A DNA stretch of 6,381 bases from an uncultured Pseudomonadota bacterium (GTDB lineage: Bacteria > Pseudomonadota > Gammaproteobacteria > Burkholderiales > Eutrophovitaceae). The first letter of the stretch is position 1. The number at the start of each line of letters is the position of its first letter. Of the stretch, positions 1-6,302 are shown piece by piece. A model generated the notes under the pieces. The model did no database searches. It had not been told where the DNA came from and worked only from the letters and a program-made list of their open reading frames with translations. The stretch covers positions 1 through 6,381 of the forward strand of contig CALJLA010000193.1 in the NCBI GenBank assembly GCA_937983055.1, read 5' to 3'. A program made the translations under genes and the position numbers.

Positions 1-25
1 TTCCTGCTTCAAGGCCTGAGGCAGT

Positions 26-40
26 GCCGGTGTGACCGGC
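26..40 (+). terminator. Hairpin, possible terminator of a gene to the left
   Basis: A perfect 6-bp stem (GCCGGT / ACCGGC) closes a 3-nt GTG loop. A short T run (52-56) follows 11 nt later, which is too far for a classical intrinsic terminator. One plus-strand frame entering from the left edge stops at 17-19, just before the hairpin, so it may end an upstream gene. That frame is too short to identify. Confidence 0.25.
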
Positions 41-101
41 CCATTTACGCATTTTTGTGACACGGGTTTTTTTTGCTGGGAGCGATACTAGACGGGTGAA
101 A

Positions 102-121
102 GAGCCGTCTTCCGACGGTTC
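102..121. other. Hairpin in the leader of the esterase gene
   Basis: An 8-bp inverted repeat with one G-U pair flanks a TTCC loop (core CCGTC / GACGG). It lies 30 nt before the AGGAGG site and is not followed by T residues, so it does not look like a terminator. It could be a 5'-UTR structure or an operator. A T8 run sits upstream at 67-74, and GATACT at 84-89 is a weak -10-like hexamer without a properly spaced -35. Confidence 0.3.
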
Positions 122-150
122 AGACGAACCAGGCGAACTTAGATGATCTG

Positions 151-156
151 AGGAGG
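151..156 (+). promoter_or_regulatory. Shine-Dalgarno AGGAGG ahead of the esterase
   Basis: AGGAGG lies 11 nt before the ATG at 168, slightly longer than the ideal spacing. It is the best ribosome binding site on the plus strand here and is the main reason to keep the long esterase start. The alternative ATG at 345 has no recognisable site. Confidence 0.5.
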
Positions 157-167
157 CGATATCGGAG

Positions 168-1256
168 ATGTCAGATTGGTTCCCGTACAAGCTCCCGCGC
201 GGTTCCGCTGCGCGCCCCGAGGCGAAGCCCTGTCGATTCCCTTGGACCAATCCGGGCCCTGCGTCGGCCTCTCGGGCAGCGGGCCACACCTCACAGCCCG
301 GCAAGGCCGATGGGGTTTCGCTCCTTTCCGGCGCATTTCGACGCATGGTACTCGCTCTGGGCATCGCAGTCGTTGGCCTGGCCCTGTCCGGATGTGACAG
401 GACCTCCACAGCGAAAGATTTGGGCGGCAAGACACGGGAAATCTCCGTCCAGGGGAAAAAACGGACATACGACTACATCGTGCCGACCAACACCCGCTCC
501 GGAAAGATTGTCGGTGTCGTACTCGCTTTCCACGGCGCCACCGGATCACCCTCCACAATGGCCGAGATTTCGCTGCTGCACGATGTCGCCGGAGCGGCGG
601 GTTTTGTCGTCGTCTACCCGGCCGGTTACAAGCGCACCTGGAACGATGGCCTTTGCTGCGGTCCCGCCCAAGCCGAAAACATCGATGACATAGCGTTCGT
701 CAAGGCAATGATTGGCGACCTCAAGAAGGTCCTCGGGAATGACCGCCTGCCATTTTTCGCCACAGGTTTCTCAAACGGGGCAAAGCTTGTGTATCGCCTT
801 GCCTGCACCATGAGTGACCAGTTCGCCGCGGTCGCACCGGTTGGCGCAACGCCCAAGGACACTGACACCAGGTGCTCCCCGTCAAGACCGGTCCCGCTTC
901 TCCACATTCATGGATTGAAGGATGTGCACGCGCCGTACCAAGGTGGCGAGGGCGCGGTCTTCAAAAAGCACGGACGCTTGCGCTCCGTGCCTGATACCCT
1001 GAGCTTCTGGGTAAGGAACAACCGCTGCTCGACGACGCCAGACCGGATCAATGCGAACGACAATCGCGTCGACTGCATCACCTACAGCGGTTGCGCGAAC
1101 AACGCACAGGTAGCATCCTGCAGCATCGCGGACCTCGGCCACCACTGGCCCGGATCCTTTGCAGCGGAGAGACTGTCGTTCCTGCTGGGCCAACCCAGCA
1201 GTGCACTCAACGCATCCGCAACAATCACCGAGTTTTTTCTCAAGTATACCCGTTAG
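168..1256 (+). CDS. Secreted (lipo)protein esterase, PHB depolymerase / LpqC / feruloyl esterase type
   Basis: An alpha/beta-hydrolase of the family containing LpqC, polyhydroxybutyrate depolymerases and CE1-like feruloyl esterases, which cleave ester bonds outside the cytoplasm. Numbering from the 168 start: AFHGATGS at 120-127 is the oxyanion region. WNDGLCCGPA at 158-167, then DD at 173-174, is a family signature. The nucleophile is Ser202 in GFSNG, the acid probably Asp252 in HIHGLKD, and the histidine His325 in LGHHWPG. Several cysteines (236, 287, 303, 309, 318) suggest extracytoplasmic disulfides. A hydrophobic segment ends in a lipobox-like LSGC with Cys76, so lipid anchoring is likely. 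The start is uncertain. ATG 168 has AGGAGG but puts 59 Pro/Arg-rich residues before the signal segment. ATG 345 (MVLALGIAVVG) gives a compact lipoprotein signal but lacks a ribosome site and leaves the Arg-Arg outside. The substrate cannot be told from sequence. Confidence 0.88.
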   Translation: MSDWFPYKLPRGSAARPEAKPCRFPWTNPGPASASRAAGHTSQPGKADGVSLLSGAFRRMVLALGIAVVGLALSGCDRTSTAKDLGGKTREISVQGKKRTYDYIVPTNTRSGKIVGVVLAFHGATGSPSTMAEISLLHDVAGAAGFVVVYPAGYKRTWNDGLCCGPAQAENIDDIAFVKAMIGDLKKVLGNDRLPFFATGFSNGAKLVYRLACTMSDQFAAVAPVGATPKDTDTRCSPSRPVPLLHIHGLKDVHAPYQGGEGAVFKKHGRLRSVPDTLSFWVRNNRCSTTPDRINANDNRVDCITYSGCANNAQVASCSIADLGHHWPGSFAAERLSFLLGQPSSALNASATITEFFLKYTR

Positions 1257-1403
1257 AAAGAACCAAGGTCCGCCAAGATGACGATAGCCGGAAATCGACC
1301 ATGGAATCAGCCGCCGCCTCCTGGCTTGCATCGGGCGATAACTCAATTCCCCGCGCCGACCGTTCCCTCGACCCGCTGTCCTGTTGCCCGTAGCTCCTGA
1401 CTG

Positions 1404-2303
1404 ATGGAACCGCTGTTCGTTCTCGCTCCCGGCCGATCTTACACTTCAGTCATCAGCACGATGCTGGGACAACACCCTCAGCTGTATGGCGTTCCCGAAC
1501 TGAACCTGAATGCGGCCGATTCGATGGCCGAGTGGTGGCGCCTCCACGGCCTCGGATTCAACTGGTTGGCACATGGACTCCTCCGCGCCGTGGCTGAGAT
1601 TTATTTTGGGTGCCAGAACGACCGCACCATCCTGGAGGCCAGGAGTTGGCTGCGGATGCGCCTGGGCCAGAGCACGGCTGAGGTGTTCCGCGAACTCGCA
1701 ACAGCGGTTCAGCCCTGCGGGTTGGTCGAAAAGAGTCCGGGAATGGTGGATAGCCCTGAGGAAATCGCGCGATATGCCACGGCCTTCCCCGAAGCAAGAT
1801 ACCTCCACCTCCTGCGCCACCCGCGGTCCACGGGCCGCTCGATGCTGAGCTCCGAATGGGGCAGAGCCTGCGCTGCCTTTGTGGACAGCTATGACTACAG
1901 CACATCTCCACCGGTTCTCGATGCGCAGATTGCCTGGTACCGCATACACATGACGATCGGCACGTTCCTGGACACAGTCCCGGCAGACAGGGTCTTTCGG
2001 CTGCGCGGGGAGGATTTACTGGAGCAACCGGCATTGCACCTGGCCGCCATCGCGGAGTGGCTCGGAGTCCGAACTGATCAGGAGGCGATTTCTGCGATGA
2101 TGCATCCTGAAGAGTCGCCGTTTGCGTGCTTTGGCCCCCCATCCGCAGCATTCGGACAGGACCCGTCTTTCCTGCAGGATCCCGAACTGCGGCCATATGT
2201 CGATCAGGACAACAACCTCGACGATCCCCTGGCCTGGCGGGGCGATGGAAAAGGGTTCCTGTCGGAGGTAAGAATGCTCGCGGAAGCGTTCGGATACTCA
2301 TGA
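1404..2303 (+). CDS. Sulfotransferase family protein (PAPS-dependent)
   Basis: A cytoplasmic sulfotransferase of about 300 residues, the usual length for single-domain bacterial members of the Sulfotransfer_3-like group. It should transfer sulfate from PAPS to a hydroxyl or amine acceptor. The N-terminal LAPGRSYTSVISTMLGQHP (residues 7-25) is the phosphosulfate-binding loop, in the RSYTS variant instead of the common RSGTT. VPELNL (30-35) follows it, as in this subgroup. GLVEKSPG (106-113) matches the conserved (V/D)KSP element. HLLRHPRSTGRS (135-146) is the 3'-phosphate-binding motif with Arg138 and Ser146, and RLRGEDLL (199-206) is the late family motif. ATG 1404 is the first start after an in-frame TGA at 1398-1400. 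It has no clear ribosome site. The 147-bp spacer behind the esterase gene shows no gene or terminator, so co-transcription is possible. The acceptor is unknown. Confidence 0.9.
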   Translation: MEPLFVLAPGRSYTSVISTMLGQHPQLYGVPELNLNAADSMAEWWRLHGLGFNWLAHGLLRAVAEIYFGCQNDRTILEARSWLRMRLGQSTAEVFRELATAVQPCGLVEKSPGMVDSPEEIARYATAFPEARYLHLLRHPRSTGRSMLSSEWGRACAAFVDSYDYSTSPPVLDAQIAWYRIHMTIGTFLDTVPADRVFRLRGEDLLEQPALHLAAIAEWLGVRTDQEAISAMMHPEESPFACFGPPSAAFGQDPSFLQDPELRPYVDQDNNLDDPLAWRGDGKGFLSEVRMLAEAFGYS

Positions 2304-2500
2304 CTCCTGCGAGGACACCAGCGGCTCGCGCGATCTCTCACAACGGTGCTCTGTCTCTCCGGGGCGGCACGACTTACCCTTTCATTGCCATCTCACGCAG
2401 GCGGGCTGGAGATCTTGAGGCAAGCGAGCGGCCCAGCCCCTTGAAGGGGGCCCTGGCGAAGCGCCGCCTGGATCTGGGGGAAACCCGGCTCCATGGATAG
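2300..2500 (+). CDS. Possible short coupled frame (66 aa), unrecognised
   Basis: This frame fills the gap between the sulfotransferase and the propeller gene. Its ATG overlaps the sulfotransferase stop as ATGA, and its TAG lies inside ATGGATAG, where the first ATG starts the propeller. The product would be small and basic, rich in Arg, Ala and Pro, with no transmembrane segment, signal peptide or Cys cluster, and I recognise no family. Third-position GC is about two thirds, below what a strongly coding stretch here shows. It may be a real short protein, a translated coupling leader, or only an open frame in GC-rich spacer. The double overlap is the argument for listing it. Confidence 0.25.
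   Translation: MTPARTPAARAISHNGALSLRGGTTYPFIAISRRRAGDLEASERPSPLKGALAKRRLDLGETRLHG
2437..2449. repeat. GC-rich hairpin before the propeller gene
   Basis: CCCCT and AGGGG pair around a TGA loop, with alternative pairing between GGCCC at 2430-2434 and the G/C run at 2448-2453. It is not followed by T residues, so a terminator is unlikely. It lies 43 nt before the propeller ATG and could influence translation or transcript stability between the two genes. Confidence 0.3.
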
Positions 2501-4043
2501 ATCCGGAAGCACCCTTGCGCCCGATGGCGACGGCTGCCCGATGGCGCATTGCAACCTGCTGAACAACTCCTTTCACGCCATCCCGCCACTGCGCTCCATA
2601 ACCCGCGCGCACCGCGTCGACAGCCCGGTGATTTCACCGAAAGCAGCGGTCAATCTCGGCGCCTATACTGGCGAGAAACTCGCCGTCTGCGCCTACGAGT
2701 CAGCCGAACACCCAGCCCTGGTGGCTTACGACCTGCAGGACGACTCCGTTGCCTGGACCTCTCCCTGCGAGGACTTGCCACAGGCGTTCGCTGCCCAGAG
2801 TCATTGGCACATGGAGCGGGTGGTGAGTGGCGTCCTGATGGCGACGATCACGTCGCCTGACGGGCATACGAAACGACACGTCTTTGCCGCCAACCCGAAA
2901 GAAATCGTCGCCTACAATTTCGACGGGTCACCGGTCTGGAAACGCCCAGTCGCCGATGTTGCGTCGACCTCCGGCGACCCTGTCGGCAGTCCGCGAGACC
3001 TGCGCTTTACGGCGCAAAACGAAATCGTGGGCGCCACACGCGGCGGGTGGATCATCAAGCTGAACCCTGTGAGCGGAAGCTTGCTCGACATGTACAGGAT
3101 GGAATCGTCGGTGTTCATATCAGGCAGGAGCTTCCCCGGCACCTTGAGGAATGTAAGATCTTCCGTCGTGGTGGAAAACAGACTCTACCTGGTCGTCGAA
3201 TTCGACCCGGACCCCGAATTCCACCTGCATCGGTTTCTGCGTCCTGTCTATGTCCTCCGCATAGACCTCCATGCCCCGGGCGCCCGCGGCGCGCAGACCA
3301 GCATCAAGCCCATAGACCAGGCGACGCGATCATCCGGCGTGCCGAGCGACAGGGTACAGATTGGCGTCAATCAAAGCGGGGGATCCCCGGCGGCCTACGT
3401 CAGAGACGATGACAGTGTTGTCATATTTGCCGGCTCGATGATCTTCGACAGGCGAGGGAGACAGACTCTGATCACGGCGGTCGAGGATCGCAACGGCGTG
3501 ATGAGCCCCTGTTGGCACTACATCCTGGAGCACTACCTGGGCGAACCGCTCCTTTCAGCTCCGGCGCTTCACAACGAAAGTGGCACATTGATTGTGACCG
3601 GCCGTCCCGGATTCTATGTCTTTCGCAACGCCACAACTGCCAACCCGCGAACCGCCGAGGCGCCCACCTTCATCCCTGCGGCCCAGGTCGTAGCGGATGA
3701 GGTTCGCAGCCACGCCGACCTCGTCGAGGCGGGAGCACCGCTGGCGCTCACCTTCGATACGGAGCGGCACGAGATCGTCGTCGTCACGAATTTTCGCGCC
3801 ACACCGACGTCGCGCACCGAAAAGTTCGGGTTCCTGGGCGCCTTCACGGTGCCCCTCAATGACACCGCAGCGCCCGCACCCCTTTGGTGCCAGCCATTGG
3901 CTGTCGGGCCTGACGGCGAAATCCTGCCTGGATTCGGCACCTACGGACAGCCGGCCCTATTCCAGTACCGGAACTCCGGAAATTCGAAGGAGACAGGTGT
4001 CATTGTGAACACAGTTCAAACAGGCACGTTCATCTTCAAGTAG
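2493..4043 (+). CDS. PQQ-like beta-propeller protein, function unknown
   Basis: A 516-residue protein with the strand pattern of a PQQ-like (quinoprotein-alcohol-dehydrogenase-like) beta-propeller. Blade-like repeats carry a short strand, an Asp/Gly turn and a Trp: VAYDLQDDSVAW (to Trp88), IVAYNFDGSPVW (to Trp149), IIKLNPVSG (187-195), VYVLRIDL (252-259) and LGAFTVPL (448-455) leading to Trp465. I see no quinoprotein dehydrogenase catalytic signature and no CxxCH heme site, so the fold is recognised but an enzyme activity is not. There is no signal peptide or membrane segment, so the protein appears cytoplasmic, unusual for this fold. ATG 2493 has GGGGGA at 2476-2481; ATG 2541 (Met17) is an alternative with a weaker site. 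A role as scaffold, sensor or substrate-binding partner of the sulfotransferase is only inference from position. Confidence 0.75.
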   Translation: MDRSGSTLAPDGDGCPMAHCNLLNNSFHAIPPLRSITRAHRVDSPVISPKAAVNLGAYTGEKLAVCAYESAEHPALVAYDLQDDSVAWTSPCEDLPQAFAAQSHWHMERVVSGVLMATITSPDGHTKRHVFAANPKEIVAYNFDGSPVWKRPVADVASTSGDPVGSPRDLRFTAQNEIVGATRGGWIIKLNPVSGSLLDMYRMESSVFISGRSFPGTLRNVRSSVVVENRLYLVVEFDPDPEFHLHRFLRPVYVLRIDLHAPGARGAQTSIKPIDQATRSSGVPSDRVQIGVNQSGGSPAAYVRDDDSVVIFAGSMIFDRRGRQTLITAVEDRNGVMSPCWHYILEHYLGEPLLSAPALHNESGTLIVTGRPGFYVFRNATTANPRTAEAPTFIPAAQVVADEVRSHADLVEAGAPLALTFDTERHEIVVVTNFRATPTSRTEKFGFLGAFTVPLNDTAAPAPLWCQPLAVGPDGEILPGFGTYGQPALFQYRNSGNSKETGVIVNTVQTGTFIFK

Positions 4044-4112
4044 CACGCTTCCGCCTCACGACCACTTGCGCCGCAGGCTGTCGACAAATCTGTCGCTCGG
4101 ATTCTCCGCCGG

Positions 4113-4976
4113 TCACAGCACGAGTTCCGCGCTGCGCTCCCAAAGGTGAGCTGCCGCCATCCTGTTGTACGATACATAGGAGGATCTGGCAGGCTGGCAC
4201 TTGACGAAGTACATGCCCGAGCAACCGTCGACCGATGGTGAAGTCGCCAGGAAGATGCTCGTCTGCGCCCCCTCTTCCTCGCTGATTGCCACCTGCGTCG
4301 TCTGTTGCCATCTGTCGCGGGAGGAATATCCGTTGACGATGCCGATCTTCGTAGCGACGAACCCGGGGCTCAGCGCGTTCACTGAAATTTTCGATCCCCT
4401 GAGCCGAGAGGCCAGTTCGTAGGTGAAGTAGATATTGGCCAGCTTGGAACGGCAATAGGCCTTCCAGCCATCACAGTTGCGCGTATTCTGGAGATCGCTG
4501 AAGTCGAGAGCGACCCCCCGGTGGGCATCCGAGGAAACGTTGACGATTCTGGCCGAGGGCGATTCAGCGAGCTTGGGAAGCAGGAGGTTGGTCAATTGGA
4601 AGCGTGCGAGGTGAGTGATGGCGAAGGTCATTTCGTTGCCGTCCGGGCTCAGCTGCCGCTGCCCGAACATGACACCGGCATTGTTGATGAGCACATCGAG
4701 ACGCGGATAGCGGGTACCGACTTCCTCAGCCAGTTTCTGCACCTCACGCCGAGAAGACAGGTCGGCAGGGATGAAGGCGGCCTCGCCGCCGCCCATCTCC
4801 CGTATCTCCTCGATCAGGGAAGCACCTCGCCCGGCGTCCCGGCCGGTCGCAACGATCGTTGCTCCACGCCGCGCCAAATCAAGAGCCGTCGCGCGACCAA
4901 TACCGGCCGTGGCTCCGGTAATCAGGCACACTCTTCCCGACATGGACGCACTGTTCATACTGTCATCTGTCCACAA
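4113..4976 (-). CDS. Short-chain dehydrogenase/reductase, retinol dehydrogenase-like
   Basis: A classical-size SDR (287 aa), an NAD(P)-dependent oxidoreductase of alcohol/carbonyl groups, closest in motifs to the retinol dehydrogenase/WWOX-like group. TGATAGIG (20-27) is the dinucleotide-binding loop. TGRD at 44-47, with Arg after the second strand, hints at NADPH. ADLSS (71-75) binds adenine and NNAG is at 98-101. NVSS (146-149) supplies the catalytic Ser, and Tyr174/Lys178 in YCRSK complete the active site. The C-terminal QPARSS...LWERSAELV is typical of this group. The helix that normally reads VNHLGHF reads ITHLARF, so the usual catalytic Asn is Thr121. The start is a TTG at 4976, five bases after GAGGAA; Met7 (4958) or Met12 (4943, MSGRVCLITG) are alternatives with poorer sites. 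The gene is convergent with the propeller gene, 69 bp away, and no clear terminator lies between them. Confidence 0.92.
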   Translation of the reverse strand: MWTDDSMNSASMSGRVCLITGATAGIGRATALDLARRGATIVATGRDAGRGASLIEEIREMGGGEAAFIPADLSSRREVQKLAEEVGTRYPRLDVLINNAGVMFGQRQLSPDGNEMTFAITHLARFQLTNLLLPKLAESPSARIVNVSSDAHRGVALDFSDLQNTRNCDGWKAYCRSKLANIYFTYELASRLRGSKISVNALSPGFVATKIGIVNGYSSRDRWQQTTQVAISEEEGAQTSIFLATSPSVDGCSGMYFVKCQPARSSYVSYNRMAAAHLWERSAELVL

Positions 4977-4981
4977 ACCGA

Positions 4982-4987
4982 TTCCTC
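4982..4987 (-). promoter_or_regulatory. Ribosome binding site GAGGAA that supports the TTG start of the SDR
   Basis: On the minus strand GAGGAA is separated by 5 nt from TTG (4976-4974). Neither downstream ATG (4958 or 4943) has a comparable site, so this favours the longer N-terminus MWTDDSMNSASM, read from TTG. Confidence 0.5.
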
Positions 4988-5360
4988 GGTCAACGCGCTC
5001 CTCCGCCTGAACTGTGCGAACTCAACCCTCTGATGCGCTAAGCTTGACTCCGGACTGGCGTGCTTTCCAAGAGGAAGTCCGCGGCAGGGGATAAGCCCTC
5101 CCGAACAGGCGAGACACCCGCGATGCAGGCAACTCATGCCGCATGTGGTTCAGTTCATCGCACTGCAAGAAGCTGGCCTCACGATTCCTCCTGCTGAACT
5201 CACGGCTCCGCCGCCTTCCCCTTCGCTTTCTACTGAAGCATGATGACTTGCTCTTTCGCAATCGGTTAGCCTCAAATGTCCAGTACTTCGCAATGCAGGG
5301 GGTGGCAGAGGCTCAGAATGCCCGCCTTGTGATCGCACCGGCAGGACGTCGCATAGGTTG

Positions 5361-5366
5361 TATAAT
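5361..5366 (+). promoter_or_regulatory. Candidate -10 hexamer TATAAT upstream of the second hydrolase
   Basis: This is an exact TATAAT in otherwise GC-rich DNA, about 155 nt before the 5522 start. The region 17 nt upstream (around 5338-5343) has no good TTGACA match, so an activator or a long leader would be needed. The same bases read as TATTAT-like on the minus strand, so the direction is not certain. Confidence 0.3.
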
Positions 5367-5521
5367 AGTGACTGGAAATCGATTGTGACGGTAAGAAATA
5401 TTCCTCTGGGGACGTCGACCGTGACCTCCGGCCGACCGGCATTGCAGCACGCCACTTTCCCATCCGCGCTCCGGCCGGAATAGACCAGACCATTGTCCAG
5501 AAAGACAGCATTCGCTCGTGC

Positions 5522-6199
5522 ATGGCATCGGGACTATCAGACATGACCAGCGAAGCTGTTCTCGAGGTTAAGCCGTTTGCCAGTGACACTCTCGTCATCT
5601 GTTTCGGCGGCAATGGAATTCCGCTGCCGCCTGGCGTGTTCGAGCTCAGACGTCCCTTGGAGCAGCACCCCGTTCATAAAATTTTCCTTAAAGATCTGAA
5701 CAGAGCCTTTTTCCTCAAAGGGATTCCCGGAATTTCCCGCAACGTCCCTGAAACACGCAGCTTCCTCGCCGGCTATCTGGAAAAAGGCCGCTACAGAAAT
5801 GTGATTACGATGGGCCTGTCCGCCGGCAGCCACGCGGCAATCATGTTCGGAATCATGCTCAATGCCGATCGCGTTATCGGGATTGGAGCGCGAACACAGA
5901 TCACGGGCCCACTGACCTTGTCCTATCCGCAGATCGCCGAGCTTAGAGCTCGCGGCGAGTTCGATGCACAGTACGATGACTTGGCTGAATTCCTGAGCAG
6001 AGCGCAGAACCTGACAACCGAGGTTCATCTCTTCTTTTCTACAGATGATGACGTCGACGTCGCGCACGCAAGGCAGCTCGAAGGCTTTTCAAACGTCACA
6101 CTGCATGGCGCACCCCTTGGCGGTCATGGCATGGCGATCATGAACATGTTTCCGGGGGGAAAACTGGATCCGCACATCTCGGACCTGATTGCGCGATGA
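5522..6199 (+). CDS. Small alpha/beta-hydrolase-fold protein
   Basis: A 225-residue protein with an alpha/beta-hydrolase layout and no signal peptide, so probably cytoplasmic. TLVICFGGNG (23-32) is a first core strand ending in a glycine-rich, oxyanion-hole-like turn. ITMGLSAGSHAA (95-106) is the nucleophile elbow with Ser100. VHLFFSTDDDVDV (168-180) is a late strand followed by candidate acid residues, and LGGHGMA (199-205) gives the likely catalytic His202. RVIGIGARTQITG (117-129) is the intervening strand and loop. The order Ser, Asp, His is complete, so an active esterase, acyltransferase or related hydrolase is plausible; I cannot place it in a named family. ATG 5522 has no ribosome site. 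ATG 5543 (Met8, MTSEAVLEV) has GGGA nine bases upstream and may be the true start. It appears to be transcribed on its own. Confidence 0.8.
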   Translation: MASGLSDMTSEAVLEVKPFASDTLVICFGGNGIPLPPGVFELRRPLEQHPVHKIFLKDLNRAFFLKGIPGISRNVPETRSFLAGYLEKGRYRNVITMGLSAGSHAAIMFGIMLNADRVIGIGARTQITGPLTLSYPQIAELRARGEFDAQYDDLAEFLSRAQNLTTEVHLFFSTDDDVDVAHARQLEGFSNVTLHGAPLGGHGMAIMNMFPGGKLDPHISDLIAR

Positions 6200-6209
6200 A
6201 GCACCGGCG

Positions 6210-6226
6210 GCGCCGCAGACCGGCGC
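6210..6226 (+). terminator. Hairpin just after the second hydrolase gene
   Basis: A perfect 6-bp GC stem (GCGCCG / CGGCGC) with a CAGAC loop begins 11 nt after the stop codon. No T run follows, so it is at best a weak or factor-assisted terminator, or an mRNA 3'-end stabiliser. Confidence 0.3.
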
Positions 6227-6252
6227 GGCCCATTCTTGCCCCGCTGCCGCCT

Positions 6253-6298
6253 CTGCCAGTGCGCGCCCCTGCCTCGACCGGCGTGACCGTTCTGGCAG
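6253..6298. repeat. 7-bp inverted repeat CTGCCAG / CTGGCAG
   Basis: The arms are at 6253-6259 and 6292-6298, separated by 32 nt. They lie between the hydrolase stop and the putative minus-strand gene tail, where a shared end structure could sit. Seven bases can match by chance in GC-rich DNA. Confidence 0.2.
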
Positions 6299-6302
6299 TA
6301 CA

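Larger units (their letters stand above)
4977..5521. other. 545-bp intergenic stretch without a convincing gene
   Basis: This lies between the divergent SDR and the second hydrolase. Short open frames exist on both strands (for example 5143-5388 plus and 5022-5261 minus), but their products are Arg/Leu/Ser-rich, lack good ribosome sites and match no family I know. It holds a perfect TATAAT (5361-5366), a direct repeat CTCCGGCCG (5426-5434 and 5469-5477, 43 bp apart), and a 10-bp palindrome TCCGGCCGGA (5470-5479) that overlaps the second copy. It may hold the promoters of both flanking genes, an unrecognised small RNA or a decayed gene. Confidence 0.5.

Noticed and set aside
882..1346. 154-codon minus-strand frame over the end of the esterase gene
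   Set aside because: It overlaps the catalytic-His region of the esterase on the opposite strand and shows no family motif of its own.
1558..2301. 247-codon minus-strand frame opposite the sulfotransferase
   Set aside because: It lies antisense to a gene with clear family motifs, and its product is Arg/Pro/Gly-rich with no recognisable domain. This is a typical GC-rich antisense shadow.
4081..4096. Hairpin CGACA-AATC-TGTCG between the convergent propeller and SDR genes
   Set aside because: It has only 5 bp of stem with no T run on either strand, too weak to call a bidirectional terminator.
5150..5265. Possible transposase remnant in Arg-rich minus-strand frames
   Set aside because: No DDE/HTH motif, terminal inverted repeat or target duplication could be found. 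The basic residues follow from base composition.
5143..5388. 81-codon plus-strand frame in the intergenic region
   Set aside because: It has no ribosome site, an Arg/Leu/Ser-rich product and no family resemblance. It is mentioned only as part of the gene-free stretch.
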